Below are positions 15,931 to 24,651 of a DNA stretch of 64,000 nt, one piece after another; positions within the stretch are counted from its first letter, which is position 1, and every line of letters begins with the position of its first letter. Both the position numbers and the translations under genes were made by a program. The notes under the pieces were generated by a model. That model did no database searches. It was not told the DNA's origin and saw only the letters and a program-made list of their open reading frames with translations. The stretch is from Nonomuraea ceibae. GTDB lineage: Bacteria; Actinomycetota; Actinomycetes; Streptosporangiales; Streptosporangiaceae. Where the stretch lies: the NCBI RefSeq assembly GCF_019396325.1, contig NZ_JAHKRO010000003.1:1-64000 (forward strand). Direction: 5' to 3'.

Positions 15931-16824
15931 TCAGGCGGCGCACATGCAGACGACGCCCTTCTCGATCCACTCGCGGCCCTCCCAGTCCGGATGCCGTTCG
16001 ATCATCAGGGCCGTGATCTCGGCGACCATCGTCTCCTCGCTCATCGCGGAGTCGCGGCGCGCCCAGGTCTCGTCGCGCAGCAGCCGCAGGTAGTCGCGCA
16101 CGTCGGCCAGCAGCTCCGGCCCGCCGCAGTCGCCGTGACCGGGCACCACCACCCGCGGGCGCGTGGCGATCAGCCGTTCCATCACGCCGATCCAGCCGAG
16201 GCCGGACACGTCCGTGTCGTGCGGCGGGAACCACGGGAAGATCGCGAACTGCCCCGCCTCGACCAGGTCGCCGGTGAACATCACCCCGGCGTCCGGCACC
16301 GTCACCACCTGGTCGCCGCGGCTGTGCGCCCGCCCGGTGGCCTCCAGCCGCACCGTCCGCCCGCCCAGGTCGAGCTCGTACGAGCTGTCGTAGACCAGGT
16401 CGGGCACGGGCAGCTCGACGCCCTCCAGCTGCCGGGCCACCGGCTCGCCGAGCCCCCGGAACATCTCCAGGTAGCCCGCGCCCTTGGCGGCCAGGTCCTC
16501 AGCCTGGGCCCGATTGATCAGGTACGTGGCCTCGCCCGCGAACGTCTGGGCGCCGAAGGCGTGCTCGGGGTGGAAGTGGGTGCTGGTCAGGTAGAGCCTG
16601 CGGCCCCTGGCGTACTCGGCGGCGAAGCCCAGCACGGTCTCGGCGTTGCGCGGGCCCATTCCGGTCTCGATCACCAGCACGGAGTGCGTACCGCCGACGA
16701 GGCCGACGTTGGGCACGAGCTGGACGCGCCGGTCCGGGATCACCACCAGGTCGCGGGCGAGTTCCCGCACGTCGGTGAGCTGCACGACGGGTTCGGTCAT
16801 GGGGCCGGTCATGGAGTCGGTCAT
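15931..16824 (-). CDS. Metallo-beta-lactamase-fold hydrolase
   Basis: A 297-residue MBL-fold protein with the five expected metal-ligand motifs: THFHPEH, GRAHSRGD, FTGDLV and VPGHGD among them. The usual HxHxDH reads HFHPEH, so the metal-bridging Asp is Glu. Three in-frame ATGs (16824, 16812, 16800) sit in a repeated MTDSMTGPMTEP start, and the true one is uncertain. The C-terminal tail ends in VVCMCAA with two cysteines. It is divergent from a LysR gene with a LysR box between them, so it is the likely target of that regulator. Confidence 0.82.
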   Translation of the reverse strand: MTDSMTGPMTEPVVQLTDVRELARDLVVIPDRRVQLVPNVGLVGGTHSVLVIETGMGPRNAETVLGFAAEYARGRRLYLTSTHFHPEHAFGAQTFAGEATYLINRAQAEDLAAKGAGYLEMFRGLGEPVARQLEGVELPVPDLVYDSSYELDLGGRTVRLEATGRAHSRGDQVVTVPDAGVMFTGDLVEAGQFAIFPWFPPHDTDVSGLGWIGVMERLIATRPRVVVPGHGDCGGPELLADVRDYLRLLRDETWARRDSAMSEETMVAEITALMIERHPDWEGREWIEKGVVCMCAA

Positions 16825-16881
16825 GGGGTCCAGTGCAGCGCGCGGCGCGCGGCGGCGTCCAACACCGGTCGCGCAGCGCCG

Positions 16882-16896
16882 ATACCGTCCGGGTAT
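16882..16896. promoter_or_regulatory. LysR binding site (ATAC-N7-GTAT)
   Basis: The inverted repeat ATAC-N7-GTAT matches the T-N11-A rule of LysR-type regulators. It lies 11 bases before the LysR start and 58 bases before the divergent MBL gene, the standard place for an autoregulated recognition site. Confidence 0.65.
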
Positions 16897-16907
16897 GGTC
16901 GCCGGTG

Positions 16908-17783
16908 ATGGACCTGCGTTCGCTGCGCTACTTCGTGGCGGTGGCCGAAGAACGACACTTCGGGCGCGCCGCCGCGCGGCTGCACATGACCCAGCCGCCG
17001 CTGAGCCGGGCCGTCAAACGGCTGGAGGCCGATCTCGGCGCCGTCCTGCTGCACCGCACGCCCACCGGGGTCACGCTCACCGACGCCGGAGCCGTCCTGT
17101 ACGACGAGGCGCGGGCGCTGCTGGAACAGGCCGAGCGGCTGCGCGCCAGGGTCTCCACCGCCACGCTCACCATCGGCACGCTGGCCGACAGCGTCGAACA
17201 GGCGGGCGACCGGCTCGTCGCCGGGTTCCGGGCGCGGCACCCGGCGGTCCGCATCCACATCCGCGAGGCCGACTTCACCGACCCGACCGCCGGGCTGCGG
17301 GCCGGGCTGGTCGACGTCGCGCTCACCCGGACCCCGTTCGACGAGGCCGGCATCGCGGTGCGCGTGCTCCGTACCGACCCCGTCGGGGTGGTCCTGCGCG
17401 CCGACGACCCGCTCGCCGGGCGCGACAGCCTGCGCCTGCGCGATCTCGACGGGCGGCGCTGGTTCCGGCTGCCCGAGGGGACCGACCCCGTGTGGCGCGC
17501 CTACTGGGTCCGCGGCGACGGCCCCGTGGTGCGCACCGCCCAGGAGTGCATGCAGGCCGTGCTGTGGAACGGCACGGTCGGGCTCACGCCGCTGGCCCAC
17601 GAGCTGCCCGACGGGCTCACGTCCGTCCCGCTCACCGACCTGCCGCCCAGCCGTCTCGTCCTCGCCTGGCGGCGCGGCGACGCCAACCCGCTCGTCAGGT
17701 CCCTCGTCGCCTTGCCGGATTTTCTTCAGAAAAAAGCTCCCGGCCGTGTCAAGGACGCGCAAGCGGCTACGACCTCCTCATGA
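16908..17783 (+). CDS. LysR-family transcriptional regulator
   Basis: A 291-residue LTTR. The N-terminal winged HTH is MDLRSLRYFVAVAEERHFGR followed by LHMTQPPLSRAVKRLE. The effector domain follows with TLTIGTLADSV and a LysR_substrate fold typical of the family. ATG 16908 gives the canonical start at the HTH. Its divergence from the MBL hydrolase and the ATAC-N7-GTAT site between them make it the probable regulator of that hydrolase. The inducer is unknown. The C-terminal end is somewhat degenerate (DFLQKKAPGRVKDAQ), without clear consequence. Confidence 0.88.
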   Translation: MDLRSLRYFVAVAEERHFGRAAARLHMTQPPLSRAVKRLEADLGAVLLHRTPTGVTLTDAGAVLYDEARALLEQAERLRARVSTATLTIGTLADSVEQAGDRLVAGFRARHPAVRIHIREADFTDPTAGLRAGLVDVALTRTPFDEAGIAVRVLRTDPVGVVLRADDPLAGRDSLRLRDLDGRRWFRLPEGTDPVWRAYWVRGDGPVVRTAQECMQAVLWNGTVGLTPLAHELPDGLTSVPLTDLPPSRLVLAWRRGDANPLVRSLVALPDFLQKKAPGRVKDAQAATTSS

Positions 17784-17813
17784 AAACGAGCCTCACGAGC
17801 TGAAGGAAAGACC

Positions 17814-18413
17814 ATGAGCAAGGTGACCTGTGACCTGGCGATCTCCCTCGACGGCTACGCCGCCGGGCCGAACCAGACTCTGGAGAACCCGTTCGGCGAC
17901 GGCGTCGGCGACAGCCTGCACGAGTGGATGTTCGCCGACCCCGAGGCCGAGGAGGTCAAGGCCATCACCACGGCCGGCGCGTACATCATGGGACGCAACA
18001 TGTTCAGCCCCGGCCGCGGCGAGTGGGACCTCGACTGGAAGGGCTGGTGGGGCGACGAGCCGCCCTACCACGCGCCGGTCTTCGTCCTCACCCACCACGG
18101 GCGCGAGCCGCTGGAGATGCTCGGCGGCACCACCTTCCACTTCGTCACCGACGGCATCGAATCGGCCCTCGACCAGGCACGCAAGGTCGCGGGCGCGGCC
18201 GACGTCGCCATCGCGGGCGGCGCCCGCACGGTGAACCAGTATCTGGCCGCCGGGCTGATCGACGAGCTGCGGCTGCACATCGCGCCCGTGGTCATCGGGG
18301 CGGGGGAGCGGCTGTTCGACGGGGTGGGGCCGATGACGCTCGAACCCGTCAAGGTCTCCGGCAACAGCATGGTCACCCACGTGACCTACCAGCGACCTGG
18401 GTCTGCGGCCTGA
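17814..18413 (+). CDS. RibD/DHFR-like dihydrofolate-reductase-family protein
   Basis: A 199-residue protein of the RibD C-terminal fold, similar to dihydrofolate reductase. Characteristic parts are LAISLDGYAAGPNQTLENPFG, AYIMGRNMF, and the NADPH-site segment VAIAGGARTVNQYLAAGLIDEL. These stand-alone YwjB/YyaP-type reductases have unassigned substrates. An AAGGA Shine-Dalgarno lies just before ATG 17814. It is 30 bases after the LysR stop and may be read with it or independently. Confidence 0.85.
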   Translation: MSKVTCDLAISLDGYAAGPNQTLENPFGDGVGDSLHEWMFADPEAEEVKAITTAGAYIMGRNMFSPGRGEWDLDWKGWWGDEPPYHAPVFVLTHHGREPLEMLGGTTFHFVTDGIESALDQARKVAGAADVAIAGGARTVNQYLAAGLIDELRLHIAPVVIGAGERLFDGVGPMTLEPVKVSGNSMVTHVTYQRPGSAA

Positions 18414-18495
18414 CATACCCAGGTCTACTTTCCGGTCGGCAGCGCTCGACCCGGGACTGATGAGGTACGCGCCCGAATTCGATGAACTTGGGCGC

Positions 18496-19209
18496 ATGAT
18501 CGAGCTCAGCAACCTCACCAAGGCCTACCGGGATGTGAAGGCGCTCGACGACGTGTCGTTCACCGTCGAGGCGGGCAGCGTGACCGGGTTCCTCGGGCCC
18601 AACGGCGCGGGCAAGTCGACCGCGCTGCGCATCCTGGCCGGTCTCGCGCGGCCCACCTCGGGCTCCGCCACCGTGCTCGGGCAGCCCTACGCCGCGCTGC
18701 CCAACCCGGCCGCCCAGGTCGGCATGCTGCTCGACGCCGGAGCCCAGCATCCTGGCCGCACCGGGCGGGAGGTGCTCACGCTCGGCGCGATGACGCTCGG
18801 GCTGCCCGGAAGGCGCGTCGAGGAGGTGCTCGACCTCGTCGGCCTGTCACGCAAGGAGAGCCGCCGCACCGTGGGCGGCTACTCCCTCGGCATGCGCCAG
18901 CGGCTCGGCATCGGCCACGCGCTGCTCGGCAGCCCCCGCGCGCTCATCCTCGACGAGCCCGCCAACGGCCTCGACCCGCAGGGCATCCAGTGGATGCGCG
19001 GGCTGCTGCGCGGCCTCGCCGACGCGGGCTGCGCCGTGCTGCTCAGCTCCCACCTGCTGCACGAGGTGGAGCAGGTCGCCGACGACCTCGTGCTGATCGG
19101 GCGGGGCCGCGTCCTCGCCCACGGCAGCCCCGCCCAGCTCAGCCAGGGCCGCACCCTCGAAGAGACCTTCCTCGACCTGACCTCCCACGCCGACCGGAGC
19201 CACGCATGA
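18496..19209 (+). CDS. ABC-2 transporter ATP-binding protein
   Basis: A 237-residue ABC ATPase: Walker A GPNGAGKST, signature YSLGMRQRLGIGHAL, Walker B ALILDEPANGLDP and a switch His in LSSHLLHEVE. This is the single-domain type that pairs with ABC-2 permeases for drug, lipid or peptide export. ATG 18496 aligns with the family start (MIELSNLTKAYRD); an upstream ATG at 18460 would add 12 residues. The stop overlaps the permease start (ATGA), so the two are coupled. Confidence 0.9.
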   Translation: MIELSNLTKAYRDVKALDDVSFTVEAGSVTGFLGPNGAGKSTALRILAGLARPTSGSATVLGQPYAALPNPAAQVGMLLDAGAQHPGRTGREVLTLGAMTLGLPGRRVEEVLDLVGLSRKESRRTVGGYSLGMRQRLGIGHALLGSPRALILDEPANGLDPQGIQWMRGLLRGLADAGCAVLLSSHLLHEVEQVADDLVLIGRGRVLAHGSPAQLSQGRTLEETFLDLTSHADRSHA

Positions 19210-19949
19210 CCGCCACCGCCGCGCCGATCCCGTTCCCCAGACTGCTGGCCGTCGAGACGCGCAAGCTCTTCGACACCCGCAGCGGCAAGGTCATGACCGC
19301 GATCCTGGCCGCCCTGACCGTCGCCGCCATCGCCGCCCGCGGCCTGGTCGCCGGTCCCGACTACCAGCTGCTCCTCGGCACCGCCGGGATCGGCTACGGC
19401 ACGCTGCTGCCGGTGCTCGGCATCCTCACCGTCACCGGCGAGTGGAGCCACCGCACCGCGCTGACGACGTTCGCGCTCGAACCCCGGCGGTGGCGGGTGA
19501 TGGCGGCCAAGTGCGTTCCGCCGCTGGTCACGGCCGTGGTCGCCGTCGCGTTCGCGATGCTGGTCGCGGTCCCGGTCACCGCCGTGATCGCCGGGGTCGA
19601 GGGCGTGGCGGCCTCCTGGGAGATCGACGTGGCCGCCCTGCTCGGCTGGACCGTCAGCTGCGTGCTCGGCGTCGCCATGGGGCTGGCGCTCGGGCTGCTG
19701 CTGCTCAACGCGCCCGCCGCGATCGTCATCACCCTGACCTCGACCCTCGTGTGGAGCACTGTCCGCCTGCTCGGCGACGTCGGCGCGACGCTCGCCGAAT
19801 GGCTCGACCTCAACACCGCCGCCACGCCTCTCATGGACGGTGAGCTGACCGGTGGTGACGCCCTGCGGCTCGCCGTGGCGGCGACGTTCTGGATCGTGCT
19901 GCCGGGGGTGGCCGGGATGATCCGGGTGGCTCGCAAGGAAGTGACCTGA
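19206..19949 (+). CDS. ABC-2 transporter permease
   Basis: A 247-residue membrane protein with about six hydrophobic segments, beginning with a cytoplasmic LLAVETRKLFDTRSGKVMT that is typical of actinomycete ABC-2 permeases. Later segments include YGTLLPVLGILTVTGEWSH and VIVITLTSTLVWS-like stretches. Its ATG overlaps the ATPase stop. Together they form a two-gene exporter probably with two copies of each subunit. No regulator is adjacent, and the substrate is unknown. Confidence 0.85.
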   Translation: MTATAAPIPFPRLLAVETRKLFDTRSGKVMTAILAALTVAAIAARGLVAGPDYQLLLGTAGIGYGTLLPVLGILTVTGEWSHRTALTTFALEPRRWRVMAAKCVPPLVTAVVAVAFAMLVAVPVTAVIAGVEGVAASWEIDVAALLGWTVSCVLGVAMGLALGLLLLNAPAAIVITLTSTLVWSTVRLLGDVGATLAEWLDLNTAATPLMDGELTGGDALRLAVAATFWIVLPGVAGMIRVARKEVT

Positions 19950-19982
19950 CATGGGGTGGCTTGAGGTGGTTACGATCACCGG

Positions 19983-20345
19983 ATGTCCAAGAAGGCGCCG
20001 ATCTCCCGCCGGGTGCTGCGGGTGATCGCTGCGGGGGTCAGCGTGTGCGCCCTGGTCGCCGGGGCGCTGGCCGACTACGGCGAGCTGGCCGGGTTGCCGG
20101 TCGGCACGCCGTGGACCAAGCGCTACGCGTTCGGGCTGATGCCCATCGGTGACGCCTTCCTGGCGTGGTCGAAGACGGCCCTGCCGTGGGTGACGCCGCC
20201 GCCGTCCCCGCCGGAGGCGACCGTCTCGCCCTGGTGGCGGGCGCCGTTGCCGGCGCTGCTGCTGGCGATCGGGGCCGCCCCCTGGCTCCCGGCCGTGATC
20301 CGCCGCCGCCGGGCGGCACGGGCGGTGCGCGCAGTACGAGAGTGA
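19983..20345 (+). CDS. Small membrane protein, 120 aa
   Basis: A hypothetical protein with a basic N-terminus (MSKKAPISRRVLR), a hydrophobic segment VIAAGVSVCALVAGALA, and a Pro-rich loop (VTPPPSPPEA). A second hydrophobic segment LPALLLAIGAAPWLPAVI follows, ending in a strongly basic tail of RRRRAARAVRAVR type. This gives two membrane passes with both ends inside. It follows the ABC-2 permease by 33 bases, but belongs to no family I recognise. Confidence 0.6.
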   Translation: MSKKAPISRRVLRVIAAGVSVCALVAGALADYGELAGLPVGTPWTKRYAFGLMPIGDAFLAWSKTALPWVTPPPSPPEATVSPWWRAPLPALLLAIGAAPWLPAVIRRRRAARAVRAVRE

Positions 20346-20466
20346 GCCCGCCGGCGGGGGCTTCCGGAGCGGTGCGGATTCCCTGACCCGGGCCCGCCGG
20401 GGATGGGCGCTGGGCCTAGGGAAACGCGGCGTACCAGGCATTTCTGGGTGGAAAAGCGTTGGGATT

Positions 20467-20489
20467 CTGTCGGTGCCGAGTGGTAGAAA
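20467..20489 (+). promoter_or_regulatory. Possible PafBC-type (RecA-independent damage) promoter before the ABC exporter
   Basis: CTGTCGGTG, 8 bases, then TAGAAA lies 43 bases before the GTG of the exporter. The known consensus is TTGTCGGTG-N8-TAnnnT, so the -35 half matches 8 of 9 and the -10 misses the final T. The 186-base gap 20346-20531 holds no gene. It is a candidate only. Confidence 0.35.
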
Positions 20490-20531
20490 ACAGGGTCGTT
20501 GTCCGCCATACCGCGGCCGGGGGGCTTGCAC

Positions 20532-22532
20532 GTGACCACCACGAGTTCGGAGTTCTCCGTCGACGGTCCCCGCTACAACCGGCGCGGCCCGGTGCGCTGG
20601 CTGTGGTCACACCTGCGCCGCCACCCGCTCCAGCTGCTCGGCTTCCTCGGCGGGTCGCTGGTCATGGTGGTGCTCAACGCCATGGTGCCGCAGTTCACCG
20701 GCGGGGCGTTCGACGCCGTGCTGGGGGAGCGGGCCGAGGCGATCCACGCGCTCGGGATGATCGCGCTCACACTGCTGGCCGTGGTGACCGTTCGGGGGCT
20801 GTTCGACCTGGTGGCGCGGCTGTCGAGCGAGGTGCTGGCCAAGCGGCTGGAGCGCGACGCGCGTGACGAGCTCTACGTCAGCCTGCTGGGCAAGAGCCAG
20901 ACCTACCACAACCGGCAGCGCGTCGGCGATCTGATGGCCCGGGCGGCCAACGACATCCGGCAGTTGTCCATCATGATCACGCCGGGGGTCGACCTGATCG
21001 TCGACTCCGGGCTCACCGGGCTGGTGCCGCTGTTCTTCATCGGCGCGATCGATCCGCGGCTGCTGCTGGTGCCGGGGGTGTTCGCGGTGCTGTTCGCGGG
21101 CGCGCTGTGGCACTACATGCGGCAGCTCAATCCGGTGGCCACGCGGATGCGGGAGGAGTTCGGCGACCTCAACGCCGGGCTCAACCAGGCCGTGCGCGGC
21201 ATCGAGGTCATCAAGGTGACCGCGCAGGAGGGACAGGAACGGCGCAGGTTCCAGGTGAACGCCCGCCGCTACCGCGACTCGTTCGTACGCAACGGGCTGG
21301 TGCAGGCCCGCTACCTGCCGACCCTGCTGTTCGCGTTCGCGATGGCCGGAGGGCTGTGGCACGGCCTCCACCTCCAGGGCACCGGCGTGATCACGCTGGG
21401 CGAGCTGGTGTCGTTCATGGGGCTGCTGGCCATGCTGGGGTTCCCGACGCAGATGTCGATCTTCACGTTCTCGCTGGTGCAGCTCGGCATCGTGTCGTCC
21501 CGGCGCATCCTGAACGTCATCACCTCGGAGACCGAGCTGGAGCAGCGGGCCGACGCCCACAGCGCGCCGATCACCGGCGAGATCGCCTTCGAGAACGTGA
21601 CCTTCGGGCACGACGAAGGCGACCCGGTGCTGCGCGGCGTGACGTTCACCGTGAAACCGGGCGAGACGGTGGCCATCGTCGGCGAGACCGGGTCCGGCAA
21701 GAGCACGCTGACGAAGCTGGTGCCCCGCATCTACGACGTCACCAAGGGGCGCATCCTCGTCGACGGGGTCGACGTGCGCGACTGGGACCTCGACTCGCTG
21801 CGTTCGCAGATCTCCACGATCGAGCAGGACATCGTGCTGTTCTCCCGCTCGGTCGCCGAGAACATCGCCTTCAGCCTCGGGCAGCGGGCCGACCGTGAGG
21901 CCGTCGTCCGGGCGGCCGAGGACGCGCAGGCGGCCGAGTTCATCGCCGAGCTCGACGACGGCTACGACACCGTCATCGGCGAGCGGGGCGTCACGCTGTC
22001 AGGCGGGCAACGGCAGCGGCTGGCGATCGCGCGGGCGCTGCTGACCGACCCGGCGATCCTCGTGCTCGACGACTCGACCAGCGCCATCGACTCCGCCACC
22101 GAGGACAAGATCCAGCAGGCGATCGGGCGCATCCTCGACGGGCGCACCACGCTGCTCATCACCCACCGGCTCTCGCAGATCCGATGGGCCGACAAGGTCC
22201 TGCTGCTCAGGCGCGGCGAGCTGGTCGACTACGGCACCCACGACGAGCTCATCGAGCGCAGCCGCCTCTACCGGCGGATCTTCTCCCACTACGACGAAGC
22301 CGGCGTGAACGACGCTCCCGTCCACGAGACGACCGAAGCAACCGATACGGCCGAGACGGCTGGAACGGCGGAAGCTGCCGAGCTGGCCTCCTCGCCCGGA
22401 GCGGCCGGGACGGCGGAAGGCTCCGAGGCGGCCGGAGCCACCGAGGCGGTCGACGCCGCAGAGGCGGCCGACGCCGCTGAGGGGACTGAGAACGTCCGGG
22501 GTGGGGCGCGGGCGTGGGGAGGGCAGCGCTGA
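20532..22532 (+). CDS. ABC exporter half-transporter A (degenerate NBD)
   Basis: A 666-residue type IV ABC exporter: six transmembrane helices (about residues 25-320), then an NBD with Walker A GETGSGKST, signature LSGGQRQRLAIARAL and Walker B ILVLDDSTSAID. The catalytic Glu after Walker B is Asp here, as in the degenerate site of heterodimeric exporters. The C-terminal 70 residues are Ala/Glu/Thr/Gly-rich (ETTEATDTAETAGTAEAAEL and onward) and are absent from normal family members. GTG 20532 is chosen from a GGGGG element 7 bases upstream. The stop overlaps the partner gene by one base. Confidence 0.9.
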   Translation: MTTTSSEFSVDGPRYNRRGPVRWLWSHLRRHPLQLLGFLGGSLVMVVLNAMVPQFTGGAFDAVLGERAEAIHALGMIALTLLAVVTVRGLFDLVARLSSEVLAKRLERDARDELYVSLLGKSQTYHNRQRVGDLMARAANDIRQLSIMITPGVDLIVDSGLTGLVPLFFIGAIDPRLLLVPGVFAVLFAGALWHYMRQLNPVATRMREEFGDLNAGLNQAVRGIEVIKVTAQEGQERRRFQVNARRYRDSFVRNGLVQARYLPTLLFAFAMAGGLWHGLHLQGTGVITLGELVSFMGLLAMLGFPTQMSIFTFSLVQLGIVSSRRILNVITSETELEQRADAHSAPITGEIAFENVTFGHDEGDPVLRGVTFTVKPGETVAIVGETGSGKSTLTKLVPRIYDVTKGRILVDGVDVRDWDLDSLRSQISTIEQDIVLFSRSVAENIAFSLGQRADREAVVRAAEDAQAAEFIAELDDGYDTVIGERGVTLSGGQRQRLAIARALLTDPAILVLDDSTSAIDSATEDKIQQAIGRILDGRTTLLITHRLSQIRWADKVLLLRRGELVDYGTHDELIERSRLYRRIFSHYDEAGVNDAPVHETTEATDTAETAGTAEAAELASSPGAAGTAEGSEAAGATEAVDAAEAADAAEGTENVRGGARAWGGQR

Positions 22533-24361
22533 TGGGGTTCCTGATGGACGGCCTTGAGGCCGAGGACTACGACCGCACCTACAACGACCGCGATCTGCTT
22601 CGCCGCATCCTGTCCTACTTCCGCCCCAAGCTGGGCGCGATGTTCGTGGTCGCGACGATGATCGTGCTGACGTCGATGACGCAGGCGGCGATGCCGCTGG
22701 TGGCGAGCTGGGCCGTCGACGCGATCAGCGACGGGACGATCGGCGAGGTGGGCTGGCAGCTCACGCTGGCCCTGCTGCTGGCGGGGGCGCTGGGCTGGGC
22801 GTTCAACTACGTACGGCAGCGCAACAGCTCCAGGGTCACCGGGGACGTGGTGTTGCGCCTGCGTGAGGACGCGTTCGACGCGGTGCTGGAGCGTGACCTG
22901 TCGTTCTATGACGAGACGCCGTCCGGCAAGATCGTCAGCCGGGTGACGTCCGACACCGACGATTTCGCGACGGTGTCGACGTTGACGATGGACCTGATCA
23001 GCCAGGTGCTGATGGTGGGGTTCGTCACGGTGCTGCTGTTCGTCCGGAGTGTGGAGCTGGCGCTGCTGACGCTGCTGGTGGTGCCGGTCGTGATGGGGCT
23101 GGCGCTGCTGTTCAGGCGGTTGGCGCGGGCCAGCACCCGTAAGGCGCAGCGGTCGCTGAGCCGGGTCAACGCCAACCTCCAGGAGACCATGGGCGGCATC
23201 GCCGTGGCCAAGAACTTCCGCCAGGAGCAGCAGGTCTACGACGAGTTCCGGCCGATCAACCGGCAGAGCTATCAGGTGACGCTGCGGCAGGGGTTCGTGT
23301 TCTCGGCGATCTTCCCGGTGCTGTTCCTGGTGGCGGGGCTGGCGTCGGTCGCGCTGGTGAAGTTCGGCGGTGACGCGGTGCTCGGCGGCGGGCTGACGGC
23401 CGGTGACTGGTACCTGTTCCTGCAGGGGGTGTCGCTCTTCTGGTTCCCGCTGACGTCGATCGCGGCGTTCTGGTCGCAGTTCCAGCAGGGGCTGTCGGCG
23501 TCGGAGCGGGTGTTCGCGCTGATCGACGCGCCGCCCCGGGTGGTGCAGACGGCGGCGGACGACCCGGGCAGGCTGGCGGGCCGGATCGAGTTCCGGAAGG
23601 TGACGTTCGGCTACGACGCCGCCCACCCGGTGCTGCGTGACTTCGACCTGGTGATCGAGGCCGGCGAGACGGTGGCGCTGGTGGGCCACACGGGCGCGGG
23701 CAAGTCGACGCTGAGCAAGCTGATCACCCGGTTCTACGAGTTCCAGGCGGGTGAGCTGCTGATCGACGGGCGGGACATCCGCAGCCTCGACCTGCCCGCC
23801 TACCGCAGGCAGATCGGTGCGGTCCCGCAGGCTCCGTTCCTGTTCAGCGGCACGGTGGCCGACAACATCCGCTATCCGAGGCCGACGGCGACCGACGAGG
23901 AGGTGCTGGCCGCGGCGACGGCGGTGGGCGGCGGCGACTGGGTGGACGCGCTGCCGCACGGGCTGCTGACCGACGTGGGCGAGCACGGCAGCGCCCTGTC
24001 GATGGGCCAGCGCCAGCTCGTCGCCCTGGCCAGGCTGCTCGTGCAGGACCCGGCGATCGTGGTGCTCGACGAGGCCACGGCCAGCGTCGACCCGTTGACG
24101 GAGGCCCAGATCCAGGAGGGTCTCGATCTGGTGCTGGCGGGCCGTACGTCGATCGTGATCGCGCACAGGCTGTCGACGATCGAGCACGTGGACCGCATCA
24201 TCGTGCTCGACCACGGCCGGATCGTCGAGGAGGGCGACCACGCGACGCTGCTGGCGCGGGGTGGCCGCTACTGCCAGGTGTACAACACGTACTTCCGTCA
24301 CCAGTCGCCCAACTATCGGGCGGGCACCGGCTTCGTCCCCGTGGGAGCCCCAGTCGATTGA
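22532..24361 (+). CDS. ABC exporter half-transporter B (catalytic NBD)
   Basis: A 609-residue ABC exporter with six helices and an NBD having Walker A GHTGAGKST, Walker B IVVLDEATASVDP with the catalytic Glu, H-loop AHRLSTIEH, and a degenerate signature SMGQRQLVALARLL in place of LSGGQ. Paired with subunit A, its Walker site faces the canonical LSGGQ of A, while A's Asp site faces this degenerate signature. This is the asymmetric design of TM287/288-like heterodimers. ATG 22532 overlaps the previous stop. The cargo (drug, lipid or peptide) is unknown. Confidence 0.92.
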   Translation: MGFLMDGLEAEDYDRTYNDRDLLRRILSYFRPKLGAMFVVATMIVLTSMTQAAMPLVASWAVDAISDGTIGEVGWQLTLALLLAGALGWAFNYVRQRNSSRVTGDVVLRLREDAFDAVLERDLSFYDETPSGKIVSRVTSDTDDFATVSTLTMDLISQVLMVGFVTVLLFVRSVELALLTLLVVPVVMGLALLFRRLARASTRKAQRSLSRVNANLQETMGGIAVAKNFRQEQQVYDEFRPINRQSYQVTLRQGFVFSAIFPVLFLVAGLASVALVKFGGDAVLGGGLTAGDWYLFLQGVSLFWFPLTSIAAFWSQFQQGLSASERVFALIDAPPRVVQTAADDPGRLAGRIEFRKVTFGYDAAHPVLRDFDLVIEAGETVALVGHTGAGKSTLSKLITRFYEFQAGELLIDGRDIRSLDLPAYRRQIGAVPQAPFLFSGTVADNIRYPRPTATDEEVLAAATAVGGGDWVDALPHGLLTDVGEHGSALSMGQRQLVALARLLVQDPAIVVLDEATASVDPLTEAQIQEGLDLVLAGRTSIVIAHRLSTIEHVDRIIVLDHGRIVEEGDHATLLARGGRYCQVYNTYFRHQSPNYRAGTGFVPVGAPVD

Positions 24362-24581
24362 ATGATTCATGTTTCCGTTCCGGTGTTTTCCCCCGGTCAG
24401 CGGAATTTCCGAAACATTCTGTAGTGGGATGATTACGGGGAATTTCAGGCTTGACAGGCGCTTTGTTGGGGCCGAAGCTTCATGAAGACGGCGCTGATCG
24501 AGCGTTTGTCAGCCGCCATTCGCAGCGTTCGCGGAATTTCCTGTGGCGTTCTGTTGGACGCTCGGTGGCTGGGGGGTGGAA

Positions 24582-24621
24582 GGGTGTTGCGGCGGCCTCT
24601 TCGGGGGTCGCCGCAACGCCT
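24582..24621. terminator. Strong hairpin in the 24362-24718 gap
   Basis: GTTGCGGCG and CGCCGCAAC form a perfect 9-bp stem around a 14-base loop, extendable to 13 pairs with two wobbles. It lies 220 bases after the ABC exporter stop and 25 bases before a consensus -10 box. It may be the end of the exporter transcript or of an unannotated RNA. The rest of the 357-base gap shows no ORF with coding character; a TTGACA at 24451-24456 lacks a good -10. Confidence 0.5.
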
Positions 24622-24645
24622 ATAAATCGGAATAAATTCCCCCGA

Positions 24646-24651
24646 TATAAT
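24646..24651 (+). promoter_or_regulatory. Consensus -10 box TATAAT
   Basis: TATAAT stands in an A/T-rich island (24620-24651), rare in this genome, 68 bases before the next start codon. No good -35 is seen at 16-18 bases. It probably drives the secreted protein gene at 24719. Confidence 0.5.

Noticed and set aside
20345..20362. Terminator after the small membrane protein
   Set aside because: CCCGCCGGCGGG is self-complementary without a loop and no T-run follows, so support is too weak.
22289..24370. A 693-codon minus-strand frame opposite ABC exporter subunit B
   Set aside because: The composition is biased (HRQ-rich), and the plus strand encodes a clear ABC protein.
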